A stretch of DNA of 64,000 bases. Origin: Pelomonas sp. BJYL3 (GTDB lineage Bacteria; Pseudomonadota; Gammaproteobacteria; Burkholderiales; Burkholderiaceae_C). Position 1 is the stretch's first letter. Every line of letters starts with the position of its first letter. Positions 44,661 through 54,328 of the stretch are shown piece after piece. The stretch is from positions 186,001 to 250,000 of the forward strand of contig NZ_JANZKX010000005.1 of assembly GCF_027257975.1 (NCBI RefSeq), written 5' to 3'. Below the pieces are notes generated by a model, which made no database searches, had not been told where the DNA came from, and worked only from the letters and a program-made list of their open reading frames with translations. The position numbers were made by a program, and so were the translations under genes.

Positions 44661-46437
44661 AGACGCCTTCCAGGGCCAGCAGGGTCTCGTGCGTGCCGCT
44701 CTCGATCACCCGCCCCTGGCTCATCACATGGATGCAGTCGGCATGCCGGACGGTGGACAGGCGGTGGGCGATCACGATCAGCGTCTTCTTGCCCTGCCAC
44801 TGCTCCAGGGCCTGCTGCACGGCGCGCTCGCTTTCGGTGTCCAGGGCCGAGGTGGCTTCATCGAAGACCCAGACCGGCGCTTCCTTGTACAGGGCGCGGG
44901 CGATGGCCAGACGCTGGCGCTGGCCGCCCGAGAGCAGGCTGCCGTTGGCGCCCACGGGGCTGTCCAGACCCAGGGGCTGCTGGTGGACGAAGTCCCACAG
45001 GTGCGCGGCGCGCAGCACCTGCTCCAGGCGCGCATCGTCGCGCGGCTGTGCATAGGCAATGTTGTCGGCGATGCTGCCATCGAAGAGCACGATGTCCTGC
45101 GAGACCACCGCGAACTGGCGACGCAGGCTGGCGCGGGTGTGGTCGGCAATGTCCCCGCCGTCCAGCAGGATCCGGCCTGCCTGTGGCCGGGCGAAGCCCA
45201 GCAGCAGCTGGATCACCGAGCTCTTGCCCGCGCCGGAGGAGCCCACCAGCGCAGTGGTCCGGCCGCTGGGGATGTGGAGCTGCAGTGCGTCCAGGGCCGG
45301 CCTGTCGGCATTGGGATAGCGCAGGGTGACGCCCTCCAGTTGCAACTCGCCCCGGCAGTGCTCGAAGGTGGCGCTGCCGCTGTCCTGCTCGCGCGGCGTG
45401 TCCAGCAGCTGCAGGCAGCCCTGGGCCACCACCAGACCGTTGATGATGGGCTGGCTGACCTCGGTGAGATGGCGCAGGCGCGAGGTCAGCAGCAGCAGGG
45501 CGGTGATGAAGGCACTGAACTCACCGACGCCCGTGTGCGCGCCGCGCGCCTGCAGCAGGGCCAGACTGACGATGGCCGAGAGCCCGATGCTGGCCACGAA
45601 CTGCGACAGCGGCTGGGCGGAGGCATTGGCCGCGGCCGTCTTGAGCGCCGCACGCTGGGCCTCGCGGGCCAGCTGCTCGAAGCGCCGGCGCTCGTGCTCG
45701 GCGGCGTCGAAGCTGCGCACCACGCGCCAGGCCCGGCTGACGTCCTCCACCTTGGCGACCAGGCCCAGCTGCGCGTCATAGGCGGCACTGCCCATGGCGC
45801 GCACCCGCTTGCTGACCTTGCTCACCACAAAGCCCATCACCGGCGTGGTCACCATGGACAGCAGGGTCAGCTGCCAGTTCAGGAAGAAGAGATAGCCCAG
45901 CATGGCCAGGGCCGGCAGGCCATCCCGCAGCAGCGTGATCACGCTGGTGGACAGGCGCTCCATGATCTGCTGCGGGTCATTGACCACCTTGGAGACGGCC
46001 ACGCCGGGCTGCAGGCTGGTGTAGACGGCGGCGTCGGCCTGCAGCAGGGCGTCCACCAGGGCCAGGCGCAGGCGCATCACGGTGCGTGAGCTGGTCCAGT
46101 TGAGCAGGTACTGGCCCAGGAAGCTGAAGATGCCCCGCAGCACGAACAGGCCCACCAGCACCACGGGCACCCACCACACGGCGAAGGCGTCGGCATGGAA
46201 ACCGTCGCCGAAGATCTTCTGGATCAGGGCCGGGATCAGGGGCTCGGTGGCGGCCGCTCCAAGGTAGGCCACCATGGTCAGGGCCAGGCCCCAGCGCTGG
46301 GGCCAGAAGAAGGGGAGCAGGCGGCGGGCCGTCTGGCGCAGGCCCGGTGTCGTGGGCGCCGCCGGCAGGGCCTGGGCGTCCTGGGCGGGCGCATCCAGGG
46401 ACTGGGGTTGGGGGTCGGAAGGCGGGCTTGCTTGCAT
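44632..46437 (-). CDS. msbA: Lipid A export ABC transporter, ATP-binding/permease (MsbA-like)
   Basis: The protein has 601 residues. Six membrane helices (about 45-330) are followed by a nucleotide-binding domain with Walker A 'GSSGAGKSS', signature 'LSGGQRQRLAIARAL' and Walker B 'VWVFDEATSALD'. The layout and length fit MsbA, which flips lipid A-core across the inner membrane. It starts divergently from a glycosyltransferase gene, with 64 bp between, in keeping with LPS assembly. Other exporters of this fold cannot be ruled out. Confidence 0.87.
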   Translation of the reverse strand: MQASPPSDPQPQSLDAPAQDAQALPAAPTTPGLRQTARRLLPFFWPQRWGLALTMVAYLGAAATEPLIPALIQKIFGDGFHADAFAVWWVPVVLVGLFVLRGIFSFLGQYLLNWTSSRTVMRLRLALVDALLQADAAVYTSLQPGVAVSKVVNDPQQIMERLSTSVITLLRDGLPALAMLGYLFFLNWQLTLLSMVTTPVMGFVVSKVSKRVRAMGSAAYDAQLGLVAKVEDVSRAWRVVRSFDAAEHERRRFEQLAREAQRAALKTAAANASAQPLSQFVASIGLSAIVSLALLQARGAHTGVGEFSAFITALLLLTSRLRHLTEVSQPIINGLVVAQGCLQLLDTPREQDSGSATFEHCRGELQLEGVTLRYPNADRPALDALQLHIPSGRTTALVGSSGAGKSSVIQLLLGFARPQAGRILLDGGDIADHTRASLRRQFAVVSQDIVLFDGSIADNIAYAQPRDDARLEQVLRAAHLWDFVHQQPLGLDSPVGANGSLLSGGQRQRLAIARALYKEAPVWVFDEATSALDTESERAVQQALEQWQGKKTLIVIAHRLSTVRHADCIHVMSQGRVIESGTHETLLALEGVYAGMVRAQH

Positions 46438-46501
46438 GTGCTTGCATTGTCGCTGCGAATACCGATCGATTCCGCTTGACGCCCCTGCCTATACTGTTCG
46501 C

Positions 46502-47644
46502 ATGTCGGATGCTTCCTCCTCCCCATCCAAGCCCTTCACCCGTTCACTGCCCATCCAGGAGCAGGTGGTGATGCACTTCGTGACCGGCGGTTTCTCCGGT
46601 GCGACCCAGGTCGCGGTCGACTTGTGCAATGCCGCCAAGGCCCCTGGCAGCGGCATGCGCGCCGTGCTGGTCCTGCGCCGCAAGCGCAACACCGACCCCC
46701 AGCGACTGCAGAACCTGCAGGACCGCGGGATCGATGTACACGTGGTGCCGGGCTGGTCCCATCTGCTGACGGTGTGGTCGCTTTATCGACTTTGCAAGCA
46801 GATGAAACCGGATGTGCTGGTGGCCCATGGCTTCAGCGATCACATCTGGGGCCGCCTGGCCGGCTGGCTGGCGGGCGTGCCGACCCTCGTGCATGTGGAG
46901 CACAACACCCGTGAGCGCTACAGCCGCTGGCGCCTGATGCAGTCGCGCTGGCTGGCCAAGCACACGGCGCGCTTCATCGGCGTGTCCGAGGGGGTGCGTC
47001 GGCGCCTGGTCGAGCTGGGATTTCCAGAGGACCGCAGCTTCGCCATCCCCAATGGCATCGACCTCTCCAAGTTTCCCGAGAACCGCATCCTCGGCTTTGC
47101 CGAACGTCCGGCCTGCATCGTCATGTCGGCCCGCTTCGCTCGCCAGAAGGACCAGAAGACGCTGATCCGCGCGCTGGCCATCCTCAACCAGCGCGGGCTC
47201 AAGCTGCCGCTGCTGCTGGCCGGTGCGGGCAAGGACGGCTATCGCAAGGACTGCGAGGCCGAGGTGCACCGCCTGGGCCTGCAGAAGCAGGTGCAGTTCC
47301 TGGGTCACCATGCCGAGATGCCCAAGCTGCTGATGAACTCCGCCGTGTTCGTGCTGTCCACGCACTGGGAAGGCATGCCGCTGGCCCTGGTGGAGGCCAT
47401 GGCCGCGGGCTGCGCCTGCATTGCGTCCGACGTGCCCGGCGTGGAGGGCGTGATCGAGCATGGTCGCACCGGCCTGCTGGTGCCGGAATCCGATCCGGCC
47501 TCCCTGGCCCTGGCGCTGGAGCGCGTGTTCAGCGAGCCCGGTCTCGGCCAGCAGCTCTCCCAGGCGGCCCGCAAGCAGGCCTTGCAGGCTCATGGCCTGG
47601 ACCTGATGCGCCTGCGCTACCAGGCGCTGCTGGCCTCGATCTGA
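46502..47644 (+). CDS. GT4 family glycosyltransferase
   Basis: The protein has 380 residues. 'MHFVTGGFSGATQVAVDLC' is a GT4 N-terminus with the Gly-rich loop. The second domain has 'AIPNGIDLSKFP', 'SARFARQKDQKTLIRAL' and 'TEWEG'-type 'THWEGMPLALVEAMAAGC'. Together with msbA and lapAB it suggests LPS core or outer-core synthesis. The ATG at 46502 is preceded by no strong ribosome site. It converges on the GT2 gene with 15 bp between stops. Confidence 0.87.
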   Translation: MSDASSSPSKPFTRSLPIQEQVVMHFVTGGFSGATQVAVDLCNAAKAPGSGMRAVLVLRRKRNTDPQRLQNLQDRGIDVHVVPGWSHLLTVWSLYRLCKQMKPDVLVAHGFSDHIWGRLAGWLAGVPTLVHVEHNTRERYSRWRLMQSRWLAKHTARFIGVSEGVRRRLVELGFPEDRSFAIPNGIDLSKFPENRILGFAERPACIVMSARFARQKDQKTLIRALAILNQRGLKLPLLLAGAGKDGYRKDCEAEVHRLGLQKQVQFLGHHAEMPKLLMNSAVFVLSTHWEGMPLALVEAMAAGCACIASDVPGVEGVIEHGRTGLLVPESDPASLALALERVFSEPGLGQQLSQAARKQALQAHGLDLMRLRYQALLASI

Positions 47645-47659
47645 GCCCGTCCTGAGGGC

Positions 47660-48712
47660 TCAGCGCCCGGCGGAGCGGCACTGGCCCAGCCAGTGCCTCA
47701 GGCGCAGCGCGCGCCACCACCAGCCTCGCCTCACATAGGCCCTCAGCAGCGCGCTGGCGCCCAGGGGCGATGCCGCCGTGAAGACCTCCAGGAAGCCGGG
47801 CAGACGGTCGCGATCGCCAACCTTGCTCACATGCCGGCAGGCGCCGATGAAGGAGCGCGCAGCGAAATGCGCCGCCGCGAAGGCGATGCGCGGGTCTGCC
47901 CGGGACGCCTCCGCCCAGTGCTGGCCCAGGCCGGCCAGCGCCTGCATCATGTGCTCGTACTTGCGCGTGTCGCCCGTGGCGAGGATGGAGCCAGGCCGCT
48001 GGCGGTAGCCGATCCAGACCTCGGGCACATGCAGCCAGGAGCGGGCACGCAGGGCCAGGGCGGGCACCACGGCCATGTCCTCGTAGTAGCGCCCGACGGG
48101 GAAGCGCAGGCCCTCGTCCCACAGCGAGCGCCTCGAGATGCGGCTCCAGCAATGCAGATAGCCCGGCAGCAGCAGGCCCTGCATCAGCAGGCCGCGGTCG
48201 TTCAGCACTTGCGACGACGGGCCGTCGAAGCTGCGCACGTGCCGCTCGCCGCGCAGTCGATGCTTGAGCTTCTCCCTTTCTCGGAGATAGGCGAAGTCGC
48301 ACAGCACCAGATCAGGCTGCAGGGCCTGGACCTGCTGCTTCAGCGAGGCGACCGCGCCGGGCATCAGCACGTCGTCGGCATCCAGGAACCAGAGGTAGTG
48401 TCCGCGGCTGGCCTCGACCAGGGTGTTGCGCGTGGCGCTGATGCCGGCATTGCGCTCGTGGCGGATCACGCGCAGAGGGCCGGGATGCCGCGCCGACCAG
48501 GCCGCGAGCACCGCGGGCGAGCCGTCTGTGGCGCAGTCGTCCACCGCCAGCACTTCCACTCCGTCCAGGCTGTCCTGCGCGAAGACGGAGGCCAGGCAGG
48601 CTTCCAGCCAGGGCTCGACGTTGTAGACGGGGATGAGCAGGCTCAGCCAGGGCCGGGCGGCGCTGACGTGTGCGGCGTCATGTGAGGAGTCATGCGAGGA
48701 GGCGTGGCTCAT
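47660..48712 (-). CDS. GT2 family glycosyltransferase
   Basis: The protein has 350 residues. A GT-A fold begins 'LSLLIPVYNVEPWLEACL' with 'VLAVDDCATDGSP' and the metal-binding 'WFLDADDVLMPGA'. The N-terminus has a His/Ser-rich lead (MSHASSHDSSHD), perhaps not conserved. The C-terminal third is specific. It is the last gene of the lapAB transferase chain and starts within the stop of the previous gene (ATGA). Confidence 0.88.
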   Translation of the reverse strand: MSHASSHDSSHDAAHVSAARPWLSLLIPVYNVEPWLEACLASVFAQDSLDGVEVLAVDDCATDGSPAVLAAWSARHPGPLRVIRHERNAGISATRNTLVEASRGHYLWFLDADDVLMPGAVASLKQQVQALQPDLVLCDFAYLREREKLKHRLRGERHVRSFDGPSSQVLNDRGLLMQGLLLPGYLHCWSRISRRSLWDEGLRFPVGRYYEDMAVVPALALRARSWLHVPEVWIGYRQRPGSILATGDTRKYEHMMQALAGLGQHWAEASRADPRIAFAAAHFAARSFIGACRHVSKVGDRDRLPGFLEVFTAASPLGASALLRAYVRRGWWWRALRLRHWLGQCRSAGR

Positions 48713-49692
48713 GCGCGGTCCGAGGGATGCGCGGGGCGCAGGGTGGGCAGGTAGCGGTCCAGCAGGCTGCCACGCCGCGCCGGCCGTTTCTGCAGCTGCT
48801 GCTCCAGCACTCGGCGGTCATTGCCCCGCAGCTTGAGCAGGGCCGGCACACGCGCCGGGCAGGGGCACAGGGCCAGCTTGGCGTAGAGGTGGCGCTTGCG
48901 CCAGCCCACGGCCTGCTGCAGCGCGAAGGCGCTGTCCTCGGCGCGCTGCAGGGCGAGGCGGTAGCGGCCGGCATCGGCGTCCAGCAGGGAGGAGGCGGCC
49001 ACATGCATGATCAGGTACTCATGCAGGCTGGGGTCGATGGCCTGGATCACACGATCGAAACGGCCTGCCTCACGCAGGGCCTGCAGGTAGCTGGCCTCGC
49101 CCATGGTCAGGGCGCGGACAAATTCGGCGTTGAGGTCCGCGATGAAGCGGCTGCCCGGCACGGCCGCCATGAACCAGTTCTCGACCAGGGGCAGCTCGGG
49201 GCGGTTGCTGAGGCGGTCGATGTAGAAGCCGACGAACTCGGCGCCGCTGGCGGCCTGCTGCGCCTGCACCCAGTCCAGCCCGGTCGTCAGCAGGGTGGAG
49301 GCGTCGATCCAGAGCCCGCCGTGGGCCTGCAGCAGCTGCAGGCGCAGCCAGTCGGCCTGACGGAAAGGGGGCAGCCCCTGCATGAGGCTGAGGTCCGTGC
49401 CTTCGGGCAGCCAGGCGCGCAGGGTGGCGGGCGTCAGGAAGCGCAGCTCATGGTCGGGTGCCTGCTGGCGCCAGTTGTCGGCGCAGGCCTGGATCAATGG
49501 GGGCAGGGCCTCGCTGTTCCAGTAGCTCCAGATCACCTTCGGGATGCCTGGACCGGAGCGGGCAGGGGCGCTGCCCAGCTGCAGGCTGCGGACCTGCCCC
49601 GGCGCCTGGGCCCGCAGCAGCCGCAGCAGCTCCCAGGCCAGCAGCGCCAGCAGGAGCAGGGGCAGCAGGAGCAGCCAGGCGAGCAGGCTCAT
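48709..49692 (-). CDS. Capsular polysaccharide synthesis-type glycosyltransferase (Caps_synth/GT32-like)
   Basis: The protein has 327 residues. An N-terminal membrane helix (about 2-22) is followed by 'IPKVIWSYWNSEALPP' and 'FRQADWLRLQLLQAHGGLWIDAS', in which D-A-S replaces the usual metal-binding DXD-like motif of this family. Members of PF05704 build capsules or LPS outer parts. Both ends overlap neighbours by 4 bp, so it is strictly coupled. Confidence 0.8.
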   Translation of the reverse strand: MSLLAWLLLLPLLLLALLAWELLRLLRAQAPGQVRSLQLGSAPARSGPGIPKVIWSYWNSEALPPLIQACADNWRQQAPDHELRFLTPATLRAWLPEGTDLSLMQGLPPFRQADWLRLQLLQAHGGLWIDASTLLTTGLDWVQAQQAASGAEFVGFYIDRLSNRPELPLVENWFMAAVPGSRFIADLNAEFVRALTMGEASYLQALREAGRFDRVIQAIDPSLHEYLIMHVAASSLLDADAGRYRLALQRAEDSAFALQQAVGWRKRHLYAKLALCPCPARVPALLKLRGNDRRVLEQQLQKRPARRGSLLDRYLPTLRPAHPSDRA

Positions 49693-50435
49693 TCGCGCCA
49701 GTGCTCGGCGATCCAGGGGGCCGGCTTGGCCTTGCGCCAGTTGCCGTTGCTGCGGCCGGCCAGGGCGTCTGGCGGGTTCATCACGCCGTGGAAGATCAGG
49801 ATGCGCGCACCCTTGGGGATGTGCGGCGGCTTCCAGTAGTTGCTGGGCCAGGTCGGGATGCAGTGGTACTTGTAGCTGGCGCACCAGGCGGCGTCCCAGT
49901 ACTGCAGCTTGCCCTGCTGGTGGATCTCGTCGGAAAGGTAGGCCTGCTCGTTGCGGAATCGGGAACGGATGGCCTCGTGCTCGCGCCGGAACCTCTCCAG
50001 CACGTCCGCATGCGCTCCGAGCCTGAAGCGGTAGACCGAGGAGTTGCCGGTGATGCGCCAGGGGCGCTTCCAGTCATGGATGATCAGGAAGTCGCCGGGC
50101 ACCTCGAAGAAGGGCGTGATGTCGTCGACGATGACCACGTCCAGGTCCAGGAAGAGGGCCGTGCCCTGCAGGCCGTGGAGGTCCGCCTCGAAGGTGGTGA
50201 GCTTGGTCCAGCCGCGCTCGGGGATGCCCGCCGGCAGCTTCAGTTCGGGAATGGGCAGGCACTGCACTTCCGGGCGGATGCCTTCAACGCGGTCGGTCAG
50301 GCACACGAACCTGAACGGTCCGCGCAGATGCCGGGCCACCATGGCGTAGAGCCGGTTCACGTACTCGGGGCCGTACTTGGTGCCCCACTTCATGCAGAGG
50401 ATGACGCGATCGCTCGCAGCTTGGGATGGGCTCAT
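49689..50435 (-). CDS. Glycosyltransferase, GT8-like
   Basis: The protein has 248 residues. 'ALFLDLDVVIVDDITPFF' near residue 95 is a DXD-type metal site, and 'MKWGTKYGPEYVNRLYAMV' and 'FHGVMNPPDA' flank it. It fits small GT-A transferases that use a nucleotide sugar. ATG at 50435 shares one base with the lapB stop (TGATG). It links lapB with two further transferases. Confidence 0.8.
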   Translation of the reverse strand: MSPSQAASDRVILCMKWGTKYGPEYVNRLYAMVARHLRGPFRFVCLTDRVEGIRPEVQCLPIPELKLPAGIPERGWTKLTTFEADLHGLQGTALFLDLDVVIVDDITPFFEVPGDFLIIHDWKRPWRITGNSSVYRFRLGAHADVLERFRREHEAIRSRFRNEQAYLSDEIHQQGKLQYWDAAWCASYKYHCIPTWPSNYWKPPHIPKGARILIFHGVMNPPDALAGRSNGNWRKAKPAPWIAEHWRE

Positions 50436-51583
50436 CAGAGTTCCTCGACGTGGCGAGGCGGGTAGGTGTCCCAGTTGAGGCAACCGGGGCACTGCCAGAA
50501 ATAGTGCTGGGCTTCGAAGCCGCAGGCGGCGCAGCGGTAGCGCTGCAGGGGGCGCACGGCCTTGTCCAGTGCAGCGGCCACGAGCGGGGCTTCCTCTTCG
50601 CTGAGGCGGGACTGCGATTGCGCCAGCAGCGCGCGCGCGGCCGAGAGGGCCGGCTCGGCCTGCAGATGCTGGCGCAGGCGGCGGCGCTGGGCCTCGCCCT
50701 CGGGTTCCAGCAGGGCCAGGGCCAGCAGCAGGTGCATGCTGGGATGGCGCTCGTACTGGGCCTGCAGCGCGCGCTGGGCTTCGGCCTGCTTGCCGGTCTG
50801 CAGGGCGGCCTGCGCGTAGTCGCGGGCCACGAGATTGAAGGCCTCCGGATTGGCCGCCAGCAGCTCGGCATAGGCGGCCATGGCCTGCTCGGGTTGCTCG
50901 CGCCGGCTCAGCAGCTGGCCGGCCAGCACATGGGCCCGGGCCGATTGCGGCGCGGCCTTTCGGGCCTCGGCCAGCAGGGCCTGGGCCTCGGCGTCCTGGT
51001 TGCGTGCCTGGGCCTCCAGGGCCTGCTCACACAGATAGTGGGCGATGCGCGAGGCAAAGGAGCCCGTGCCGCCCTGTTCGAGGTGGCGGGCGACCTCGGC
51101 CGCCTTGCGCCACTCGCGGGAGCGTTCGTAGAGGGACAGCAGGGCCAGCTCGGCCTCGCTCTCGAAGCGGGTGCCGCGCAGCGCGGCAAAGGCTTCCTCG
51201 GCGCGATCGAAAAGGCCGGCCTTGTAGAAGTCCTGGGCCAGGGCGTGCTGGGCGCGGTCGCGCTCGGACTTGGGCAGATCGCCGCGCTGCAGCAGGTGCT
51301 GGTGCACGCGCACCGCGCGCTCGTACTCGCCGCGACGGCGGAAGAGGTTGCCCAGCGCGAAATGCAGCTCGGAGGTGTCAGGGTCGGCCTGCACCGCCTC
51401 GATGAAGGCGTCGATGGCCTTGTCCTGCTGTTCGTTGAGCAGCAGGTTCAGGCCCTTGAAATAGGCCTTGGGCGCGTCGCGCTGCTCGCGCTTCCACTGG
51501 CGGGAGTCGAGCTTGGAGGCCAGCCAGCCAAGGGCGAAGACCAGGGGCAGAGCAATGAGGAGGGCGCTGAGTTCAAAGCCCAT
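50435..51583 (-). CDS. lapB: Lipopolysaccharide assembly protein B
   Basis: The protein has 382 residues. An N-terminal membrane helix (about 4-23) is followed by a long TPR superhelix with repeats such as 'LHFALGNLFRRRGEYERAV'. The C-terminal rubredoxin-like zinc site has two CXXC pairs, 'YRCAACGFE' and 'WQCPGCLNW'. LapB tunes LpxC stability and so LPS production. It overlaps lapA by 11 bp. Confidence 0.95.
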   Translation of the reverse strand: MGFELSALLIALPLVFALGWLASKLDSRQWKREQRDAPKAYFKGLNLLLNEQQDKAIDAFIEAVQADPDTSELHFALGNLFRRRGEYERAVRVHQHLLQRGDLPKSERDRAQHALAQDFYKAGLFDRAEEAFAALRGTRFESEAELALLSLYERSREWRKAAEVARHLEQGGTGSFASRIAHYLCEQALEAQARNQDAEAQALLAEARKAAPQSARAHVLAGQLLSRREQPEQAMAAYAELLAANPEAFNLVARDYAQAALQTGKQAEAQRALQAQYERHPSMHLLLALALLEPEGEAQRRRLRQHLQAEPALSAARALLAQSQSRLSEEEAPLVAAALDKAVRPLQRYRCAACGFEAQHYFWQCPGCLNWDTYPPRHVEEL

Positions 51584-51866
51584 CGTGCACGCCCGGATTG
51601 GCCAGGGGGTCAGGTGTTGCCAGGGTGCTCTGCTGCGCCTCGATCTGGCGCGTGGCTACGCGGCGGTGGCGCCACCAGGCCGGCACCATGGCCAGCACGC
51701 CGAAGGCGCAGCCCAGGCCGAAGCTCAGCAGCACCACGATCACCAGGGGCGAGTGCCAGGCATGGCCGAAGAACCAATGCACGGCCACCTCCTGGCTGTT
51801 GTTCAGCGCGAAGGAAAACAGGGCGAAGAAGATGAAGGCCCAGAAGAGCCGGACGATGAATCGCAT
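51573..51866 (-). CDS. lapA: Lipopolysaccharide assembly protein A
   Basis: The protein has 97 residues with two membrane helices (about 3-19 and 39-62) and a short soluble tail. 'FALNNSQEVAVHWFFG' is the family signature. LapA works with LapB. A near-copy of the dispersed 14-mer (51606-51619, one mismatch) lies in its tail. Confidence 0.92.
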   Translation of the reverse strand: MRFIVRLFWAFIFFALFSFALNNSQEVAVHWFFGHAWHSPLVIVVLLSFGLGCAFGVLAMVPAWWRHRRVATRQIEAQQSTLATPDPLANPGVHDGL

Positions 51867-51969
51867 CGTGGCGGATTCTAAGGGGCAGGGGCGGGGGCGT
51901 CAGCCTTGGCCCGGGGGAGCGCCTGCAAAGTGCGGCGCTGACTGTGGCGCGGGAGGCGCAGCCAGTGGA

Positions 51970-52275
51970 TCAGACGGTGCTGTCGTCGACAGGCAGCTGG
52001 GCGTCAACCGCTTCGCGCAGGGCCTTGCCCGGCTTGAAGTGCGGCACCAGCTTCTCGGGGATCAGGACCTGCTCGCCACTGCGCGGATTGCGTCCCATGC
52101 GGGGCGGGCGACGGTTGATGGAGAAACTGCCGAAGCCACGGATCTCGATGCGGTGGCCGCGGGCCAGGGCATCGGACATGGCATCCAGGATCGTCTTGAC
52201 GGCGAATTCGGTGTCGCGCTGCGTGAGCTGGCCAAAGCGGTCTGCCAGGTGCGCGACGAGATCGGAACGGGTCAT
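51970..52275 (-). CDS. ihfB: Integration host factor subunit beta
   Basis: The protein has 101 residues. '[17 protein letters not shown]' begins the helical dimerisation part. '[20 protein letters not shown]' and 'RNPRSGE' form the DNA-bending arm with the intercalating Pro. The protein bends DNA together with IHF alpha. It follows rpsA, as in many proteobacteria, with a terminator between. Confidence 0.96.
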   Translation of the reverse strand: MTRSDLVAHLADRFGQLTQRDTEFAVKTILDAMSDALARGHRIEIRGFGSFSINRRPPRMGRNPRSGEQVLIPEKLVPHFKPGKALREAVDAQLPVDDSTV

Positions 52276-52300
52276 GACGATGGAATTCCAGGCTGGGGAG

Positions 52301-52336
52301 AAAAACAGGCTCGCCCCCGTGAGAGTGGCGAGCCTG
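52301..52336 (-). terminator. Rho-independent terminator downstream of rpsA
   Basis: On the minus strand a stem of 10 bp (CAGGCTCGCC with GGCGAGCCTG, 11-base loop) is followed by TTTTT. It lies 53 bp after the rpsA stop and 26 bp before ihfB, so ihfB depends on read-through or its own promoter. Confidence 0.88.
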
Positions 52337-52389
52337 CGTTGGCAGCTGGGGCCCAGGCTACCAGAGCCCGGGCCTTCGCGGAACAGGGA

Positions 52390-54099
52390 TTAGCTGTTCT
52401 GGTTGTCCAGCTTGGCACGCAGCAGGGCGCCCAGGCTGGTCGTGCCGGCGTTCTCACGCTCGGACGAAGCCGACAGACGCTGCATGGCTTCCTGCTGGTC
52501 GGCGCTGTCCTTGGCCTTGATGGACAGCTGGATGTTGCGGGTCTTGCGGTCGATGTTGACGATCAGGGTCGTCACTTCGTCGCCTTCCTTCAGCACGTTG
52601 CGGGCGTCTTCCACGCGGTCGCGGGAGATTTCCGAAGCGCGCAGGTAGCCCAGCACGTCTTCAGCCAGCTCGATCTCGGCGCCACGGGCGTCGACGGTCT
52701 TCACCTTGCCGGTCACGGTCATGCCGCGATCGTTGATCGAGGTGTAGCTGGTGAACGGGTCAGCGTCCAGCTGCTTGATGCCCAGGGAGATGCGCTCGCG
52801 CTCGACGTCCACAGCCAGGACCACGGCTTCGACTTCCTGGCCCTTCTTGTAGTTGCGAACGGCGGTCTCGCCCGGCTCGTTCCAGGACAGGTCGGACAGG
52901 TGCACCAGGCCATCGATGCCTTGTGCCAGGCCCACGAACACGCCGAAGTCGGTGATGCTCTTGACGGGGCCCTTGACCTTGTCGCCGCGCTTGACGTTCT
53001 CGGCGAACTCTTCCCACGGATTGGCCTTGCACTGCTTCATGCCCAGGGAGATGCGACGCTTGTCTTCGTCGATTTCCAGGACCATGACTTCCACTTCGTC
53101 GCCCAGGGAGACGATCTTGGAAGGAGCGACGTTCTTGTTGGTCCAGTCCATTTCGGAGACGTGCACCAGGCCTTCGATGCCCGGCTCGATCTCGACGAAA
53201 GCGCCGTAGTCAGCGATGTTGGTGACCTTGCCGAACAGGCGGGTGTTGGCCGGGTAGCGGCGCGACACGCCGAACCAGGGATCGTCGCCCAGCTGCTTCA
53301 GGCCCAGCGAGACGCGGTTCTTCTCGGCGTCGAACTTCAGGACCTTGGCGGTCAGTTCCTGGCCGACCTGAACGACTTCGCTCGGGTGACGGACACGGCG
53401 CCATGCCATGTCGGTGATGTGCAGCAGGCCGTCGATGCCGCCCAGGTCCACGAAGGCACCGTATTCGGTGATGTTCTTGACCACGCCCTGGACGATCGCG
53501 CCTTCCGACAGCGTTTCCAGCAGCTTGGCGCGCTCTTCACCCATGGAGGCTTCCACCACAGCGCGACGCGACAGCACAACGTTGTTGCGCTTGCGGTCCA
53601 GCTTGATGACCTTGAATTCCATGGTCTTGCCCTCGAACGGGCTCATGTCCTTCACCGGGCGGGTGTCCAGCAGCGAACCGGGCAGGAAGGCGCGGATGCC
53701 ATTGACCAGGACGGTCAGGCCGCCCTTGACCTTGCCGGAGACGGTGCCGGTCACGAAGTCGCCGGACTCCAGTGCGGTTTCCAGGCTCAGCCAGGAAGCG
53801 AGACGCTTGGCCTTGTCGCGCGACAGGATGGTGTCGCCGTAGCCGTTTTCGATGGCGTCGATGGCCACCGAGACGAAGTCACCGACGTTGACTTCGAGTT
53901 CGCCCTGGTCGTTCTTGAACTCTTCAATGGGCACGTAGGCTTCAGACTTGAGGCCGGCGTTCACCACCACGAAGTTGTAGTCAACACGGACGACTTCGGC
54001 CGAGATGACCTCGCCGGAGCGCATGTCAGCGCGTTGCAGCGATTCTTCGAAGAGAGCGGCGAAGGATTCGCCGCCGGTGGCGGTTTGGGTTTGGGACAT
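52390..54099 (-). CDS. rpsA: 30S ribosomal protein S1
   Basis: The protein has 569 residues and six S1 (OB-fold) repeats. The later ones carry the consensus seen in '[20 protein letters not shown]', '[21 protein letters not shown]' and '[21 protein letters not shown]'. It binds mRNA on the 30S subunit. ATG at 54099 yields the usual 'MSQTQ' start; a 229-bp leader without a gene precedes it and may hold its autoregulation site. Confidence 0.97.
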   Translation of the reverse strand: MSQTQTATGGESFAALFEESLQRADMRSGEVISAEVVRVDYNFVVVNAGLKSEAYVPIEEFKNDQGELEVNVGDFVSVAIDAIENGYGDTILSRDKAKRLASWLSLETALESGDFVTGTVSGKVKGGLTVLVNGIRAFLPGSLLDTRPVKDMSPFEGKTMEFKVIKLDRKRNNVVLSRRAVVEASMGEERAKLLETLSEGAIVQGVVKNITEYGAFVDLGGIDGLLHITDMAWRRVRHPSEVVQVGQELTAKVLKFDAEKNRVSLGLKQLGDDPWFGVSRRYPANTRLFGKVTNIADYGAFVEIEPGIEGLVHVSEMDWTNKNVAPSKIVSLGDEVEVMVLEIDEDKRRISLGMKQCKANPWEEFAENVKRGDKVKGPVKSITDFGVFVGLAQGIDGLVHLSDLSWNEPGETAVRNYKKGQEVEAVVLAVDVERERISLGIKQLDADPFTSYTSINDRGMTVTGKVKTVDARGAEIELAEDVLGYLRASEISRDRVEDARNVLKEGDEVTTLIVNIDRKTRNIQLSIKAKDSADQQEAMQRLSASSERENAGTTSLGALLRAKLDNQNS

Positions 54100-54328
54100 G
54101 TTGATTCCTGAATCGGCGCGCACAGCGTAGGAAGAACTCTGAAAAAGCGCCGACGGTGAGTGCAAGTTGCCTTGCGGGTTAGGTTGCAGACAAAGCGCAC
54201 CCGGTGGACTGTCGTCCGGAGGGCAGGTGCGCCCGCTTTTGGGCCAAAGCCCGTGGGTCAGCGCCCTTGCGAGCGCCTTCCCGTGGATCCGTTCGCGAAA
54301 TTCATCGCCGGGGGATCCATTCCGGCCC

